Positions 1-11,564 of a stretch of DNA of 64,000 bases are shown here, one piece after another. The stretch's first letter is position 1. Every line of letters begins with the position of its first letter. This DNA is from Brachycybe producta. Taxonomy: Eukaryota > Arthropoda > Diplopoda > Playtdesmida > Andrognathidae. A program made the position numbers and the translations under genes. A model generated the notes under the pieces. The model was not told the DNA's origin, searched no databases, and saw only the letters and a list, made by a program, of their open reading frames with translations. The stretch spans positions 1,314,632 to 1,378,631 of the forward strand of contig JAUPFP010000043.1 in NCBI GenBank assembly GCA_036925085.1. Reading direction: 5' to 3'.

Positions 1-37
1 AATTTTTTTTATATTCCTTGCTTTCTTTAGCTTTCAT

Positions 38-774
38 CCGGAGCCCTGTAAAGGCCATACCAGTGAAAATAATTGTCATTACAGTTGACACATTTTTCTG
101 TCAGTGACACTTTTTTTTCTCTCAACTGACATTTTTTTCCTAACCTAACCTTTAATAGAAAAGTGTCAATTGACAGAAAAAAGTGTCAATTGACAGAAAA
201 AAGTGTCAATTGACAGAAAAAAGTGTCAATTGACAGAAAAAAGTGTCATTGGACAGAAAAAAGTGTCATTGGACAGAAAAAAGTGTCATTGGACAGAAAA
301 AAGTGTCAATTGACAGAAAAAAGTGTCAATTGACAGAAAAAATTATTAGTGGACAGAAAAAAGTGTCATTGGACAGAAAAAAGTGTCAATGGACAGAAAA
401 GTGTCAATGGACAGAAAAAAGTGTCAATGGACAGAAAAAAGTGTCAATTGCCAGAAAAAAAGTGTCAGTGGACAGAAAAAAAGTGTCAGTGGACAGAAAA
501 AAAGTGTCAATGGACAGAAAAAAGTGTCAATGGACAGAAAAAAGTATCAGTGGACAGAAAAAAGTGTCAATTGACAGACAAAAAAGTGTCATTGGACAGA
601 AAAAGTGTCAATGGACAGACAAAAAAGTGTCAGTGGACAGAAAAAGTGTCAATGGACAGAATAAGTGTCAGTGGACATAAAAAAGTGTCAATGGACAGAA
701 AAAAAAGGGTCAATGGACAGACAAAGAAGAAATAATGAAATTAATTTTCACTTTAAGGCCTTTACAGGGCTCCG
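38..774. mobile_element. Family D foldback carrying the 20-bp array
   Basis: Inverted ends CCGGAGCCCTGTAAAGGCC and GGCCTTTACAGGGCTCCG surround the array at 157-730. The motif ACGGAGCCCTGT/ACAGGGCTCCGT recurs at the ends of several other elements in the window. Confidence 0.65.
157..730. repeat. 20-bp tandem repeat array
   Basis: About 28 units of AAGTGTCAATTGACAGAAAA, with variants AATGGACAG and ATTGGACAG that are mixed rather than randomly scattered. Similar units in inverted orientation lie at 85-137 (TTTTTTCTGTCAGTGACAC). The long frames in this array are artefacts of a 20-bp unit without stops. Confidence 0.93.
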
Positions 775-1131
775 TACTTTCATAAATGTCATAATTGTAA
801 TCAAAGTTATGACAGTAAAGACCTTTGACATTCACTTCATATTTATTTTTTTTTTGCTTCTTTAAGTGCCTCAAGTTTCTCTTTAAAGCAATTTTAACCT
901 AGTTTTTAACCTCTTTTGTCGTATTAACATAAATAAGAACCCATTTTTCTGCTTGAGTTACACTTTCATATTAATAATTGCAAAATGTTAATTAGGTAAA
1001 ACACTTTTCTGAGCTTTTTCTGCTGTTTCTTGCTGACCATTTGTTTTGTTGTTTTTGTTTAAAAAAAAAAGGTGTAATGAGTTCCAATTTTTAGATTACA
1101 TCAAGCTTTGTGATGTTAACATTTTTTTGTC

Positions 1132-1511
1132 TTAAGCCTCGTTTTCACGGTGGCGATAGTTCTTTCGTGAGAGTAGCTGTCATGAAAGTGGTGATAGTTC
1201 ACTCTCACGATATCAACTGTCTACATGTCTTTGAAGTACAGGCAATTAGAAATCGGGACAAACAGAAGTTGACTCCGCCCTTTTTATGACGACCGGCAAC
1301 TTCTAATTGGTTTGTTGTGTGGTTCGACGTTGAAAAGGGCGGAGCCATGTGACGTCATACTACATAACCAACCAATTAGGAGTTGCGTTCGTCATAAAAA
1401 AGGGCGGAGCCAACTTCTGTTTGTCCCGATTTCTAATTGCCTGTCAGTTCTCGCGATAGTTGCTGCTGTCATGACAAGCAACTATCGTGAAAACTTATCA
1501 ACGAGGCTTTA
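1132..1511. mobile_element. Foldback element interrupted by family B
   Basis: TTAAGCCTCGTTTTCACG and CGTGAAAACTTATCAACGAG-GC form the ends, with inner inverted GCGATAGTT and AACTATCG. The family B copy at 1240-1444 sits in the middle. Confidence 0.6.
1240..1444. mobile_element. Family B palindromic MITE
   Basis: It runs from ACAGGCAATTAGAAATCGGG to CTAATTGCCTGT. It contains two inverted CCGCCCTTTTTATGACG blocks and a central TGACGTCA. It is inserted in another foldback (1132-1511). Confidence 0.85.
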
Positions 1512-1564
1512 TGATGGGAGAAGAGGATTTTCTTGTTTACTTTTATCATATTACATATTTTTTG

Positions 1565-1566
1565 TT

Positions 1567-1597
<31 letters not shown>
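1565..1597. repeat. (GA)n microsatellite
   Basis: About 16 GA dinucleotides. The surrounding DNA up to 2050 is T-rich, and nothing else was recognised in it. Confidence 0.9.
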
Positions 1598-1599
<2 letters not shown>

Positions 1600-2052
1600 A
1601 AAGAAGAAAGAAAAACAAAACAGGGATTGTTGTTGGGTATAAAGTGTCTTTATTTTATTGAAAATTTAAGATTTCTTTTTATTTCTTTTTTTTTTCAAAT
1701 TTACTTGTCACTCCAAGATTTTGAGCACTTCTTTTTTTTTTTTGGAGGGATGTGTCTTAAGTTACCAAAAAATTCACTTAATTTTTTTGTCAACTAAAAC
1801 TGTCTTTAAATATTTTTTTTTCGTTGTAAAATATCAAGTTTCAGTTTAGAATTAGGAATTATTTTTTTTTTCTTGAAAAAAAAAAGAAAGAAATTTGAAG
1901 TAAGGTTGGATAAAAATGGCGAATTTAGTCAATTAAATACTAATGGAGTTTATTTTCTTCTTCTTTCTCGTTCTTATTTTCTTTTTCTGAGACATCTGGT
2001 GACAATTTTCAGAAATTATTGATTGGATTTGTTTTGTTCTCAATGTTAATAA

Positions 2053-2512
2053 CTAGTTGTTCGCCATATTTTTGGCAAATGTTTGTCAAATTTTTGGCTA
2101 ATGTTCGCCAAATTATTGACGAATGTTCGCCATATTTTTGACGAATGTTCGCCATATGTTTGACGAATGTTCGCCATATTTTTGGCGAATGTTTGTCAAA
2201 TTTTTGACGAATGTTCGCCATATGTTTGACGAATGTTCGCCATACTTTTGGCGAATGTTTGTCAAATTTTTGACGAATGTTCGCCACATGTTTGACGAAT
2301 GTTCGCCATATTTTTGACGAATGTTCGCCACATGTTTGACGAATGTTCGCCATATTTTTGGCGAATGTTTGTCAAATTTTTGGAGAATGTTTGTCAAATT
2401 TTTGGAGAATGTTCGCCAAATTATTGACGAATGTTCGCCACATTTTTGACGAATGTTCGCCAAATTATTGATGAATGTTCGCCACATTTTTGACGAATGT
2501 TCGCCAAAAAAA
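2053..2512. repeat. 22-bp tandem repeat array
   Basis: About 21 units of GAATGTTCGCCATATTTTTGAC. Three or more variants (CATATG, CAAATTATT, TTTGTCAAATTTT) alternate in blocks, suggesting a roughly 66-88 bp higher-order pattern in the middle. Frames read through both strands but are not genes. Confidence 0.93.
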
Positions 2513-2699
2513 ATACCAGTAATTAATTGAAGATGGCCCAAATTTTGATATTTCTGACAATGAAATATTTTTCCTCAACCTTATGTAAATTTAATTATAC
2601 AGTAAAGTTATACTCATACTGCTGTGACATATTCATATCAAACATATATTTTTAGAGCAGTTTTAGGGCAAATGTTTCTTTAGGGTAAATGGTTTTAGG

Positions 2700-2870
2700 G
2701 CACAGATCGGGATGGCGCAACATAAAGTTGAACATGAGAAAAAAGCGGTTCATTTAAATTTACATAAATTCCGATGTGCTTCAAGGTTTTTGTCCTTGTT
2801 TGTAGAGCGTTACACATACAGGGAATGAAGGAAGGAAAAAAAGACAGACTGGGGTTAATATATATATAAT
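2700..2870 (-). mobile_element. Helitron-like internal fragment
   Basis: CAGATCGGGATGGCGCAACA to GAGCGTTACACATACAGG matches the inner part of the Helitron-like family. The CTAG end is absent. Confidence 0.5.
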
Positions 2871-3150
2871 AGCGCCATCTGATGATATTTTCAAAACTTG
2901 TATTTACGAGTATAGTTAAGAATAGTTGGGGTGGGGGAAGTGGCACTTTTAGTGGCCAGCCACACTTGATGAATTGAGTGTCTCAATGAAAGGATCCATT
3001 AATCTTGACCACAAATTTATTTTCGGACGCCGTTGAAGGATTGATTGTCTCTAATGAATTCATTGACAACCCACAGATGGTCTAAACTCTGTTAAGACAT
3101 TATTTGTAATTTTCTTGCTTGTCTCAAATACATACTGTGACTGGAGTTAT

Positions 3151-3598
3151 GGCACATTCATACTAGGATGGTTTACTAGCTGCTGGTTGCTGCTGGCTGG
3201 TTGTAGCCTGCTAGCAGCATAGTGTGAACTGCTACCAGCAGCTGCTTTCTCCAGCACGCTAGTGATTTTAACAGCAGCTGGTGAAGTTGAACATGTCCAA
3301 CTTTAGCAGCTACCAGCTGGTCATGTGACTCTCTTCTTGCTGTTACCAGTGTGCTACCAGCATGTATGGACCCTTTTGTCGTTAGTAGTGGCCCTAGTGG
3401 ACAGTTGATACTCCACTGCTTGCTGTTGGTTGTTGTTAGATTTTGTGTTTTTGCAAGACGGTGATTGGATGACTTGCGCTGCTAATACCAGCAGTAACTG
3501 GACAAGTGTGAACCCAAAGCAGCAGCCGCTGCTTGCCTTTGCTGCTAATAGCCAGCAGCAACCAGCGGCTTGTAAACGAGCCTAGTGTGAATGCGCCT
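3151..3598. mobile_element. Foldback element rich in CAGCAG/CTGCTG
   Basis: Ends GGCACATTCATACTAGGATG and CGAGCCTAGTGTGAATGCGCC are inverted, as are TAGCTGCTGGTTGCTGCTGG and CCAGCAGCAACCAGCGGC. The centre has further CTGGTAGC blocks. Confidence 0.72.
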
Positions 3599-3974
3599 TT
3601 ATTTATACATATTTTAGTAGTAATGGAATCAAAAGACTATCGTAGTTTGCATCACTTCTTAATTTCATAGATTGTTGTTTTCAGACACAGTTACAGATGA
3701 CATAAAAACGAACATGAGTGCAGTCTAGGTCCAGGCCTTCATTTTAACAAGTCACATTTAGCTAAGGTGACCATATGTGTCGGTTTGGCAGGGACGGTAC
3801 CGTTTTCAGAATGCTTGTCCCGGTGTCCCGAAAGAATGCTTGTAAAATATCGCATTTGTACCAGTTTCAAATTTTTTTTTTGCGCAAAATGTCCCTGTAA
3901 TTGACCAAAAGGCCAAAAATATGAGCTGCCATTTAGTGTGTCTATTAATTCAATTTGAAAACTGTCTTGTCACA

Positions 3975-4160
3975 TTTAAAGTTTTAGTTTGAGGCTAGAG
4001 TATGGCCAACTGTTGATATGTGGGTGGCGCCATCTTGAAATGTTGAAATTCTGGAAATGTGAGGTGACAACCTTTGTCACAAAAATAGGGGGGGGGGGGG
4101 GGAGAGAGAGAGACTTTCGTTTTTGGAATTGGCGTCGTTTGGTGACTCAGGAAAAGTCAC
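3975..4160. repeat. Family E dispersed repeat, fragment
   Basis: GAAATTCTGGAAATGTGAGG through GCGTCGTTTGGTGACTCAGG recurs at 21780-21880, 27380-27700, 28690-29160 and 42100-42640. Confidence 0.65.
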
Positions 4161-4242
4161 TTCATTTTTAATTTTTTTATGGTTTTAATAGTTGGGTAAG
4201 TCTTGACAATATTTTGAAAAGCAATTTCTGGAGGTTTATACT

Positions 4243-4521
4243 GTATATATTAAAGCTTTGTCTGTCTGTGCATAACGCTCTACAAACAAAAGACAAAAAA
4301 AGTTAAGCACGTCAGAATTGATTTAAATTTAAATGAACCGGGGTTTTTTTTTTCTCATGGTCAACTTTATGTTGCGCTCTCCCAATCCAAGGACCCGAAC
4401 AATATTAAGGTTCTTATAAAAAAAAATGCAAACGGTCAACGCAAATTACTTCATGACAGCAGGACATTCATGCAAGATTAAACTAGATGCTCCCGTCATT
4501 TATGACGGTTTACCCCAATAG
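4243..4521 (+). mobile_element. Helitron-like non-autonomous element
   Basis: It starts near TATATTAAAGCTTTGTCTG and ends CTCCCGTCATTTATGACGG then TTTACCCCAATAG. It shares the inner block (ACGCTCTACAAAC, GGTTTTTTTTTTCTCATGG) with 44012-44215 and 55415-55762. Confidence 0.55.
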
Positions 4522-4876
4522 GGTATATATAATACATATATATATATACATATATATATGTCTGTAGATGCCATTAAGAAAAAAAAAAGAGAGTGATGAC
4601 CAAAATCGTAAATCTTACAGACTTTGCGTTGGTATTATTATTGGTAGTTCTTTCTGAATGTGTTTTAAAGGCCCCCCTCTACACACGCACACTGCCTACT
4701 TTCAATTTTTATCCATTCTCTTTTTTATATATATTTTCATTGAGAGAAAGAAGTTTTCCTCTCAATCTCCCTTTAAAACTTTGATAGTGAAGAAGAAATG
4801 ATGAAAGATACTTTTCAGTTTTGTCATGAAAATAAAATATATACACACACATCATATAGCAAAATAATAAGATATT

Positions 4877-4943
<67 letters not shown>

Positions 4944-5013
4944 TACAACGTTTTGATAAAGCTAAAATATGTCCAGACTTAACAGTTACTCAGAAATATA
5001 GGCTTAAGGTTTG

Positions 5014-5092
<79 letters not shown>
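4877..5092. repeat. (CT)n and (TA)n microsatellites
   Basis: CT tract at 4877-4946 and pure TA tract at about 5016-5092 (about 38 units). Confidence 0.92.
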
Positions 5093-5093
<1 letters not shown>

Positions 5094-5111
5094 CACTCGA
5101 TAAACGTCATC

Positions 5112-5261
5112 ATGGCTGCCAAAACCACTCAAAAAGATGAAGGAAAACGTAGCTTTAACATCAAGATTTGTGGATCCTCCTTTTTCTTTTTAAAAAGAAA
5201 GCTAGGGCCATTAAAGAAGCCTCGAGTGACGTCAATTAGTCATTCTAAAGAAGGAGCATGA
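5112..5261 (+). CDS. Small ORF (49 aa), unrecognised
   Basis: ATG at 5112 in a favourable context (CATCATGGC) opens 49 codons to TGA: MAAKTTQKDEGKRSFNIKIC, then GSSFFFLKRKLGPLKKPRVT and SISHSKEGA. Composition is Lys/Ser-rich and less AT-biased than the flanks. No family is recognised. It could be a first coding exon or a chance frame; it lies right after a long TA microsatellite. Confidence 0.15.
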   Translation: MAAKTTQKDEGKRSFNIKICGSSFFFLKRKLGPLKKPRVTSISHSKEGA

Positions 5262-6125
5262 GGAGGAGGAGGAGGCGGCGGTTATGGTGGTGGTATTGGA
5301 AGCCACCCCTTTAAGTAAGCAATCACTGTTAGCTCCAAACTTCAGTCTTAAGAATTTTTTTTTTTGCTTTTTCTTTTCATTGGAAATTTTTTTTTTTTTC
5401 AAAAAGGGTAAAATTAAAGTGGTGGTCTAAAGTGGACGCGACATTGAAAATGGGCCTTCTTTTAGTTTAAAAGTGATAAAATGAGTAGTGGTTTTTAGGA
5501 TTTAAGTAAGAAGAATTGGAGGGTCGATGGTGGTCGGTATTGCAATTATACTTGAGAGGAGAAAATGAGAGAGGGAGAGAGAGAGAGAGAAAGGTGTGAA
5601 ATCGAGATTGCCTTTTTCAATGAATGATGAAAATTGGATGGGCCGCCTCCCCTCCCCATCCCCTCCCCACATGTGTGAAAAGTTGAAATTGTTGTAACTC
5701 ATATTGAAAATGAAAAGAAGTGTGTATGTGAAGTGGTGTTAAATAAAATTGTGAATTCACACACACTTTTTTTCTTTATGTATCAAGATTTTATGACCAT
5801 ACAACTCAGTTTTATTTCAATTCAAACTTTTAACAACAAGTCTAGAAGAAAAGAGAAATAAGATAAAAAATCTTTTTACACCAAAAAAAGAAATTTCTTC
5901 TCTCTGAATGTTTTTATTTATCCAATTGAAAGAGAGAAGAAGAAAAAAAAACATTCAAAGTCTTCAATTCGAGAATTTACAGTATATAATGTATGTGGTA
6001 GAAATTTGAGCAGCCCAGAGTAATCTGTAGCCGCTGCAGGATCCTCTAGAGCATGCTGCAGTAACAATCTCATCAGAGTATCCTGCTGTCAGTCTCCCCC
6101 CCCCCCCCCATTTTAACAAGGAAGT
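5262..6125. other. Unannotated low-complexity stretch
   Basis: GA-rich and T-rich runs. A C-run at 6098-6109. No gene or repeat family recognised. Confidence 0.5.
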
Positions 6126-6126
6126 G

Positions 6127-6619
6127 TTAAGCCCCGTTATACACCATCAATTATGTCTTAAATATTTGTGTCAATTAAATGATGAATATTTTCGTCAATG
6201 ATTTGGTACATAAAATGTATAAATTAATTTATAAGTATCAATTGGCGGTTATACACTTTTAAAAGTATTCTAACATTTTTACCTAAGAAAATGTGCGCAG
6301 AACAGTGCGTAGTGTGACAGTTTATCGTATATCTAACCTTTGTGACCTTATAGACAAGAGAATTGGGGGGAGAGGTGTGCTAAATATGTTGCAGAGTGCA
6401 TCCTACATAGCTTTGTAAATTACATAAGAATGATGGTGATCCTGAGAAAGCGCTCTAGTATAGATGTGATCATTTAAGAAAAATAGAACATCTTCTGAAT
6501 TAATGCAATTTTGAACAAATAATTTAACATTCACGTCGTTATAACACATGCAATATCACATTTATAAATTAATTTATACATTTATTGAAGACATAATTGA
6601 TGGTGTATAACGGGCTTTA
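6127..6619. mobile_element. Family F foldback
   Basis: Ends TTAAGCCCCGTTATACACC and GGTGTATAACGGGCTTTA, with inner inverted CATCAATTATGTCTT and AAGACATAATTGATG. A second copy is at 7096-7562, and a right end lies at 30536-30612. Confidence 0.78.
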
Positions 6620-6643
6620 GAAAAAAATGAAAGAAAGTTGGGA

Positions 6644-6795
6644 GGGGGAGGGAAAACACTTCTTTATTTTTTAAAGTAAATTAGGTTAGGTTTAAGGTTT
6701 GCTTCGGTTAGATTCGGTAACCTAACCTAACCGCGAACCAAACCTAACCTAATTTCCAAAGAGAAAAAAAAAAGTGTTTTCCCTTCCCCTTCCAA
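6644..6795. repeat. Hairpin with TTAGG/CCTAA-like arms
   Basis: GGGAAAACACTTCTTTATTT against AAAGTGTTTTCCC, enclosing TTAGGTTAGGTTTAAGG and CCTAACCTAACCGCGAACC. TTAGG is the arthropod telomere repeat; here only a few imperfect units occur. Confidence 0.65.
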
Positions 6796-6847
6796 GTTTC
6801 TTTCGTTTCTTTCTGATAATTAATTTAAATGCATTTAAGTAATAAAT

Positions 6848-7045
6848 GTGTTCTACAGAGCCCTGTGAAGGGCAAACAAACAATATGGTCGAATTCAATT
6901 TATTCAGTTAATTAATCTGAAAATATTGAGTTAATACTTAAATATAATATAGAAACTATTGATAAAATATTGATTTAATATTTCAATTTAATTATATTAT
7001 ATTCTATTGGTTCATGTCCTTAACTGGATTCCGTATAATTCACCT
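6848..7045. mobile_element. Family D element
   Basis: AGAGCCCTGTGAAGGGCAAAC to CTTAACTGGATTCCGTATAA. The same sequence recurs at 58448-58664. Confidence 0.6.
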
Positions 7046-7095
7046 AAACACTTTTAATTTGAATTCATTTACTGTAACTCATGTGTGTACAGGTA

Positions 7096-7562
7096 TAAAG
7101 CCCGTTATACATTTACAATTAGTTCTTAAATAAATGTATAAATTAATTTATAAATGTGACATTGCATGTGTATACCAACGTGAATGTTAAATTATCTGTT
7201 GAAAATTGCATTAATTTAGAAGATGTTCTATTTTTCTTAAATGATCACATCTATACTAGAACACTTTCTCAGAATCAGCAATCATTCTTATGTAATTTAC
7301 AAAGCTATGTAGGATGCGCTCTGCAACCTATTTAGCACACCTCTACCCCCCAATTATAGTTGGCCACAACCCCCCAAGTCTAGAAGGTCACAAAGGTTAG
7401 ATATACAATAAACTGTCACATTATGCACTGGTCTGCGCACATTTTCTTAGGGCACTTATAAATTAATTTATACATTTTATGTACCAAATCATTCACGAAA
7501 ACATTCATCATTTAATTAATGCAAACATGCAAGTAAAAATTGTAGGTGTAAAGGGGGCTTTA
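7096..7562. mobile_element. Family F foldback, second copy
   Basis: AAAGCCCGTTATACATTTAC to GTGTAAAGGGGGCTTTAA. Its inner part (ATCACATCTATACTAGAACA) is the reverse of 6440-6490. Confidence 0.75.
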
Positions 7563-7680
7563 ATTACACTTCTTTCATGCATCACTGATTAAAAGGCGTT
7601 TACCGCCATTGTTTAAAATAGGGATGGGCCTGGTTGCTCTGAATACTCGGAGGAGATTGCTGCCGCAGCATGCTTTAGAC

Positions 7681-8003
7681 CAAGCATGTCAAACTCAAAG
7701 GCCAACACGGGCCAAATAAACAAGGTCTAAGTTTATGTGGGCCGCAAAAAAAAAAAACTTCAATTTTTATAGAAACGTAGGTTTTGATTTCGAAAAGTAC
7801 AGACTTATTAAAAAAAAACGCGGACAACGTGTAAAATTAATGTTTTCTTCCTGTGACACTTGGCATCTCTTCTCTGCTACAGTCTTTCCTACTTCGGGGG
7901 GGGGGGGGGTCTTGTTCGCAGTGATTACTTTCAAAACTGACCCAGGTTGAATGTCGGTAATCCTGGATCTGACAAGGGCTGGGCCTTGAGTTTGACATGC
8001 TTG
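7681..8003. mobile_element. hAT-type MITE
   Basis: Inverted ends CAAGCATGTCAAACTCAA and TTGAGTTTGACATGCTTG. The 8-bp flanks are CTTTAGAC and CTCTAGAG (6 of 8). Confidence 0.8.
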
Positions 8004-8511
8004 CTCTAGAGGATTCTGCCGTGGCTGAAGGTTTACTCTGGGCTATACAGATTTCTACCACATATATAATATACCCGTAATATATTTGGAATCTTGTGTA
8101 ACTTTATTCCTATAAATGAAATGTTGTGTTTGGTCAGTCAGCCAAACGCAAAGAAATGACCACTCATGTTAACAGGGTTTTTTTTTATACATATATACTG
8201 TATATCAGAATATTGAAATATACATTATATACACACAACAACAAGATAAACAGCATTTTGTTTGTGTTTGTTTGTGTATAATAAACATGCAAATAAGTTT
8301 TATTTCTTGTAATATTTTTAAGACTTTGTTTTTATTTTTTTCTTATATATTTTTATGAGATTTTTTTTATGAGAATTTCTTATAAAAAGAGGGGGAAAAA
8401 AATACGTTAGTTGTAACTAACAATGACATTTTTTTTACTGTTCATTTTTATAACTTGCGGAAATGAGTTTAGTAAGGAATATTATTATTTAGAGATATAT
8501 ATACAGATAGC

Positions 8512-8512
8512 T

Positions 8513-8546
<34 letters not shown>
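8512..8546. repeat. (AG)n microsatellite
   Basis: About 16 AG units. 8004-8511 holds only AT-rich DNA with no recognised feature. Confidence 0.88.
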
Positions 8547-8547
<1 letters not shown>

Positions 8548-8789
8548 AATAATCATCAGGACAAATACCGAAATACTGTGTAGTGTGAAAGGGATGCATT
8601 TTTGTGTCATTTTTATTATTATATTCCCCCTTTTCAAGGTGTTCTTTTTCATACGATAAACATCTCAAACAATGCCGAGGATTGGACTTAGAGGCTAGCA
8701 ATTGGAAATATGGTGGAGGATGTTAATTTCTTCTCCTGTGCAAAGCACTCTGCCGGCGCACGTTTAAAGCTCTGTGCTGGCACACTTGC

Positions 8790-8920
8790 AAAGTGTTACA
8801 CTGGATCACAAGCAGAGTGCTGCACTGGTTCACGTGCAAAGTGCAGAGTACCGCACTGGTTCACGTGCAAAGTGCTGCACTGGTTCACGTGCAAAGTGCT
8901 GCACTGGTTCACGTACAAGT
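8790..8920. repeat. 24-bp tandem repeat with CACGTG
   Basis: About five units of GCACTGGTTCACGTGCAAAGTGCT, each with an E-box-like CACGTG. Earlier units degrade toward 8750. 8930-9490 has no recognised feature. Confidence 0.82.
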
Positions 8921-9490
8921 TCTTTTAGCTAGCACATTTAGTACTGCAATGTATGTCTCTAATCGCTAGCCTCCACTTCCAACTGTCGTCGTTATTTGAG
9001 ATGGGTTACAGCATTTTTTCACCCCCTGTAGTGACAGGATGTACAAGAGTACCGGTATATACTGTAATAAATAAATGGAAGATTATTTTTGTTTTCTTCT
9101 CGGTTATAGAGTTGTACCCTCCACCCAACACCACCTTCCCATTTATAAATCCCTTTTTTTTCACATCTGCACCAACCTACAGATTTCCTTTTTAAATATT
9201 TTATTGTCCTTTTTTAAACCTTCTATTCCATCTGTTATATCAATTTCAGTCCTCTTTTGTGTGTGTTGTGTATTTGGTTTTATTCCTTTGCATATAAACA
9301 TATACACTATTAATACCCCATGAGACCCCATTTTGAGGAGGTTTGTCTTCATTGCATTTTGTTTAGTTTTAAGTTGTTTTCAGATGGCCTCCGGAGAAGT
9401 AAAGTAGAAATCCCATCATGTGATTGGAATTCTTAATCAGACTAGAAAAGAGAAAAAAAATATAAGTAACAGTCTTTCTTTATTCTATAC

Positions 9491-10000
9491 TTAAGAGGCT
9501 TCATCGCAAAATTAATTCGAAAAAATATCCGTAAAGAGCGCTAGCATCGTTTTTCTATTGAGCCCATAGACCCAATGTTAAAGAAATAATGTTAGTTTTT
9601 AAAATACACAGCAGTCGTGGCGTCAATATGTTAATTTTTATATTTAAAGTTGTCCAATTTTGATGGTTTAAAGTGCAATGTGCACCTTAAATATAATGTT
9701 CATCCAGTGATAGAATGACAAAAAATTGGTAAGTGCGGTTCTATTTTTTAAAAAATATTTCAAAATCGCGAATTAATCGGAGTTAAACTCCATTGAGTAC
9801 GCGCTCGTAAGCAAGATAACATCCATTAAAATGTTTGTAAAAATAATTTTTAAAAGCCACAATTAAACTACAGTGAAGGCAACACATTGGTTCACGTGCT
9901 GATTTTTGTTCTGTTTTTTAAAACTATTTTGCGTATTTTTTACCAACATTTTAATGGATTTTTTTTCTTACGATCAGGTACTCAATGGAGTTTAACATTA
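9491..10000. mobile_element. Family A foldback, right arm truncated
   Basis: The copy starts TTAAGAGGCTTCATCGC and carries the full left arm plus part of the right arm. It ends around ACTCAATGGAGTTTAACATTAG. The two arms are inverted copies of each other. Confidence 0.75.
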
Positions 10001-11150
10001 GATTTAGATTAGATTGATAAGAAAAATGTTAGCGAAAGTTTTCGAAAGTTTAAAATAAACTTTTGAGCACTTTTGCTATAATCCCTTTTTTGCCAGACAA
10101 AATGACTCAAGCCAAACTTTTTGGTTTACTATTCTGATGTCACAAGCTCAAGTTACAGTGCAGCAAGTCAACTGTAGACCACTACAACTGGATTAGCTGG
10201 AATTAACGAATAGAAAAAATGCAAAAAAAAAAAAAATGTACACAGCATGAATGAACCATCCTTCTGACTTGAGATCTATTGCAACACTTGAGCCTCTCAC
10301 ATACATCAAGATACCATTCCAAGTGTCCAACATCCAGTGTCATTATGAATGTTGATTACTCAAATATGGGCCAATTGGACCTCTTTTCTAGAACCTAGAG
10401 TCACCTCGTTTGTGCTCTATGGTAGGAACCACCGCTATGAAGAGGGAACAAATCCCATTAAGGATCCCGTCACACGCCCCCCCTTTCTGACACAAATTAA
10501 TTACATAGGAACGTGGTATACCTACCAGACTAACACTATGAACTAGCCATGTGCAGTTTTTGTGGTCAGAGCCACATTCTTAGATATACGAGAGAGAGCA
10601 CTCCCCACACATGCTAGAACACAGAGCACACAAATGAGCAACTGCCTGCCATGTAGGAGCAAAGCTGTGTATCTGATTTACTGATGTACCTACATTAGTA
10701 TTTATACTGTCACTTTAGAAAGTACACAAAGCATGTGGTGAATGAAACACCAAGAGGTTGCATTAATTAATGACTCTCAAAATTCAGTTTTAGGAAAGGA
10801 CTCATCTTATCTATGAGTTTATTTTGAAAGATATCAACATGAAAATACACAAAAGTCTAGTTTCTAAAATACATTCAATACTTTCAAGTATTTTGTTCTT
10901 GAAAGACAGGAATAGTCAAGAGTTTGATGTATACTCATCTGTTTATGAACTATTTTCTTATTAAGTTTTTTTTAAAAAAAATGAACTTATTTCATTGACA
11001 GTAATGTGACAACGTTTTAGTGCTAATTAGTATTTATTTTTTGAACTGGAAAGAGGAAAAATCTCTATTTTTTTTAAAAAATTACGTTTTTAAAAAATCG
11101 AAATTTTTTTTCAAGTTTCATCGTCAGACTGACTAGGTCTGATGGCATTT
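10001..11150. other. Stretch with one family G fragment, otherwise unannotated
   Basis: At 10800-10930 there is a family G block (TTATTTTGAAAGATATCAAC, CTAGTTTCTAAAATACATTC). An open stretch at 10349-10546 is unrecognised. No gene supported. Confidence 0.45.
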
Positions 11151-11154
11151 TATT

Positions 11155-11450
11155 GTAGGTGGCCCCGTTTTCGAGTTGTTCGACCCACAAAAAATGTTGA
11201 CCAAAAACTCAAAATTTGTTTCTAAAAAATTCATAAAAAATAACCCTTGGGTAAAAGTTTCTATTTTTTTGTCAGGAGCATCATATTGACTCACGGAATC
11301 AAATAAAAAATACTGCATGTCTTTATCTCATTCCGTTCTTGAGTTGTTCGACCCACTAAATCGGGTTCCGGACACACACACACAGACATCCTTTTTTGTC
11401 CCTTTTCTTGCATGATCCTATATACCTCCATTGCTCTAAAGAGAAATGGA
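11155..11450. repeat. Dispersed repeat shared with 29215-29400
   Basis: CGTTCTTGAGTTGTTCGACC, GTCAGGAGCATCATATTGAC and GGACAAAAAAGGATGTCTGT recur in inverse orientation at 29215-29400. Confidence 0.65.
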
Positions 11451-11454
11451 GGTC

Positions 11455-11564
11455 AAAAACTAACATTTTGTCTATAACATTGGGTCTATGGGCTGAATAA
11501 AAAAACGATGCTAGCGTTCTTTGTGGAGATTTTTCGAAGAAAATTTTGCGGTGTAGCCTTTTAA
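11455..11564. mobile_element. Family A foldback, right-end fragment
   Basis: About 110 bp matching the family terminus (CATTGGGTCTATGGGC ... GTGTAGCCTTTTAA). The rest of the element is missing. Confidence 0.7.

Noticed and set aside
243-735. Lys-rich proteins of 63-145 residues in three frames
   Set aside because: They are translations of a 20-bp tandem unit without stops; all three frames are open and none has independent support.
157-2512. CRISPR array
   Set aside because: The repeats are contiguous 20-22 bp tandem units with no unique spacers, in animal DNA with spliced genes.
2009-2541. Proteins such as repeated NIRQKYGEHSS on the minus strand
   Set aside because: Translation of the 22-bp array; both strands are open.
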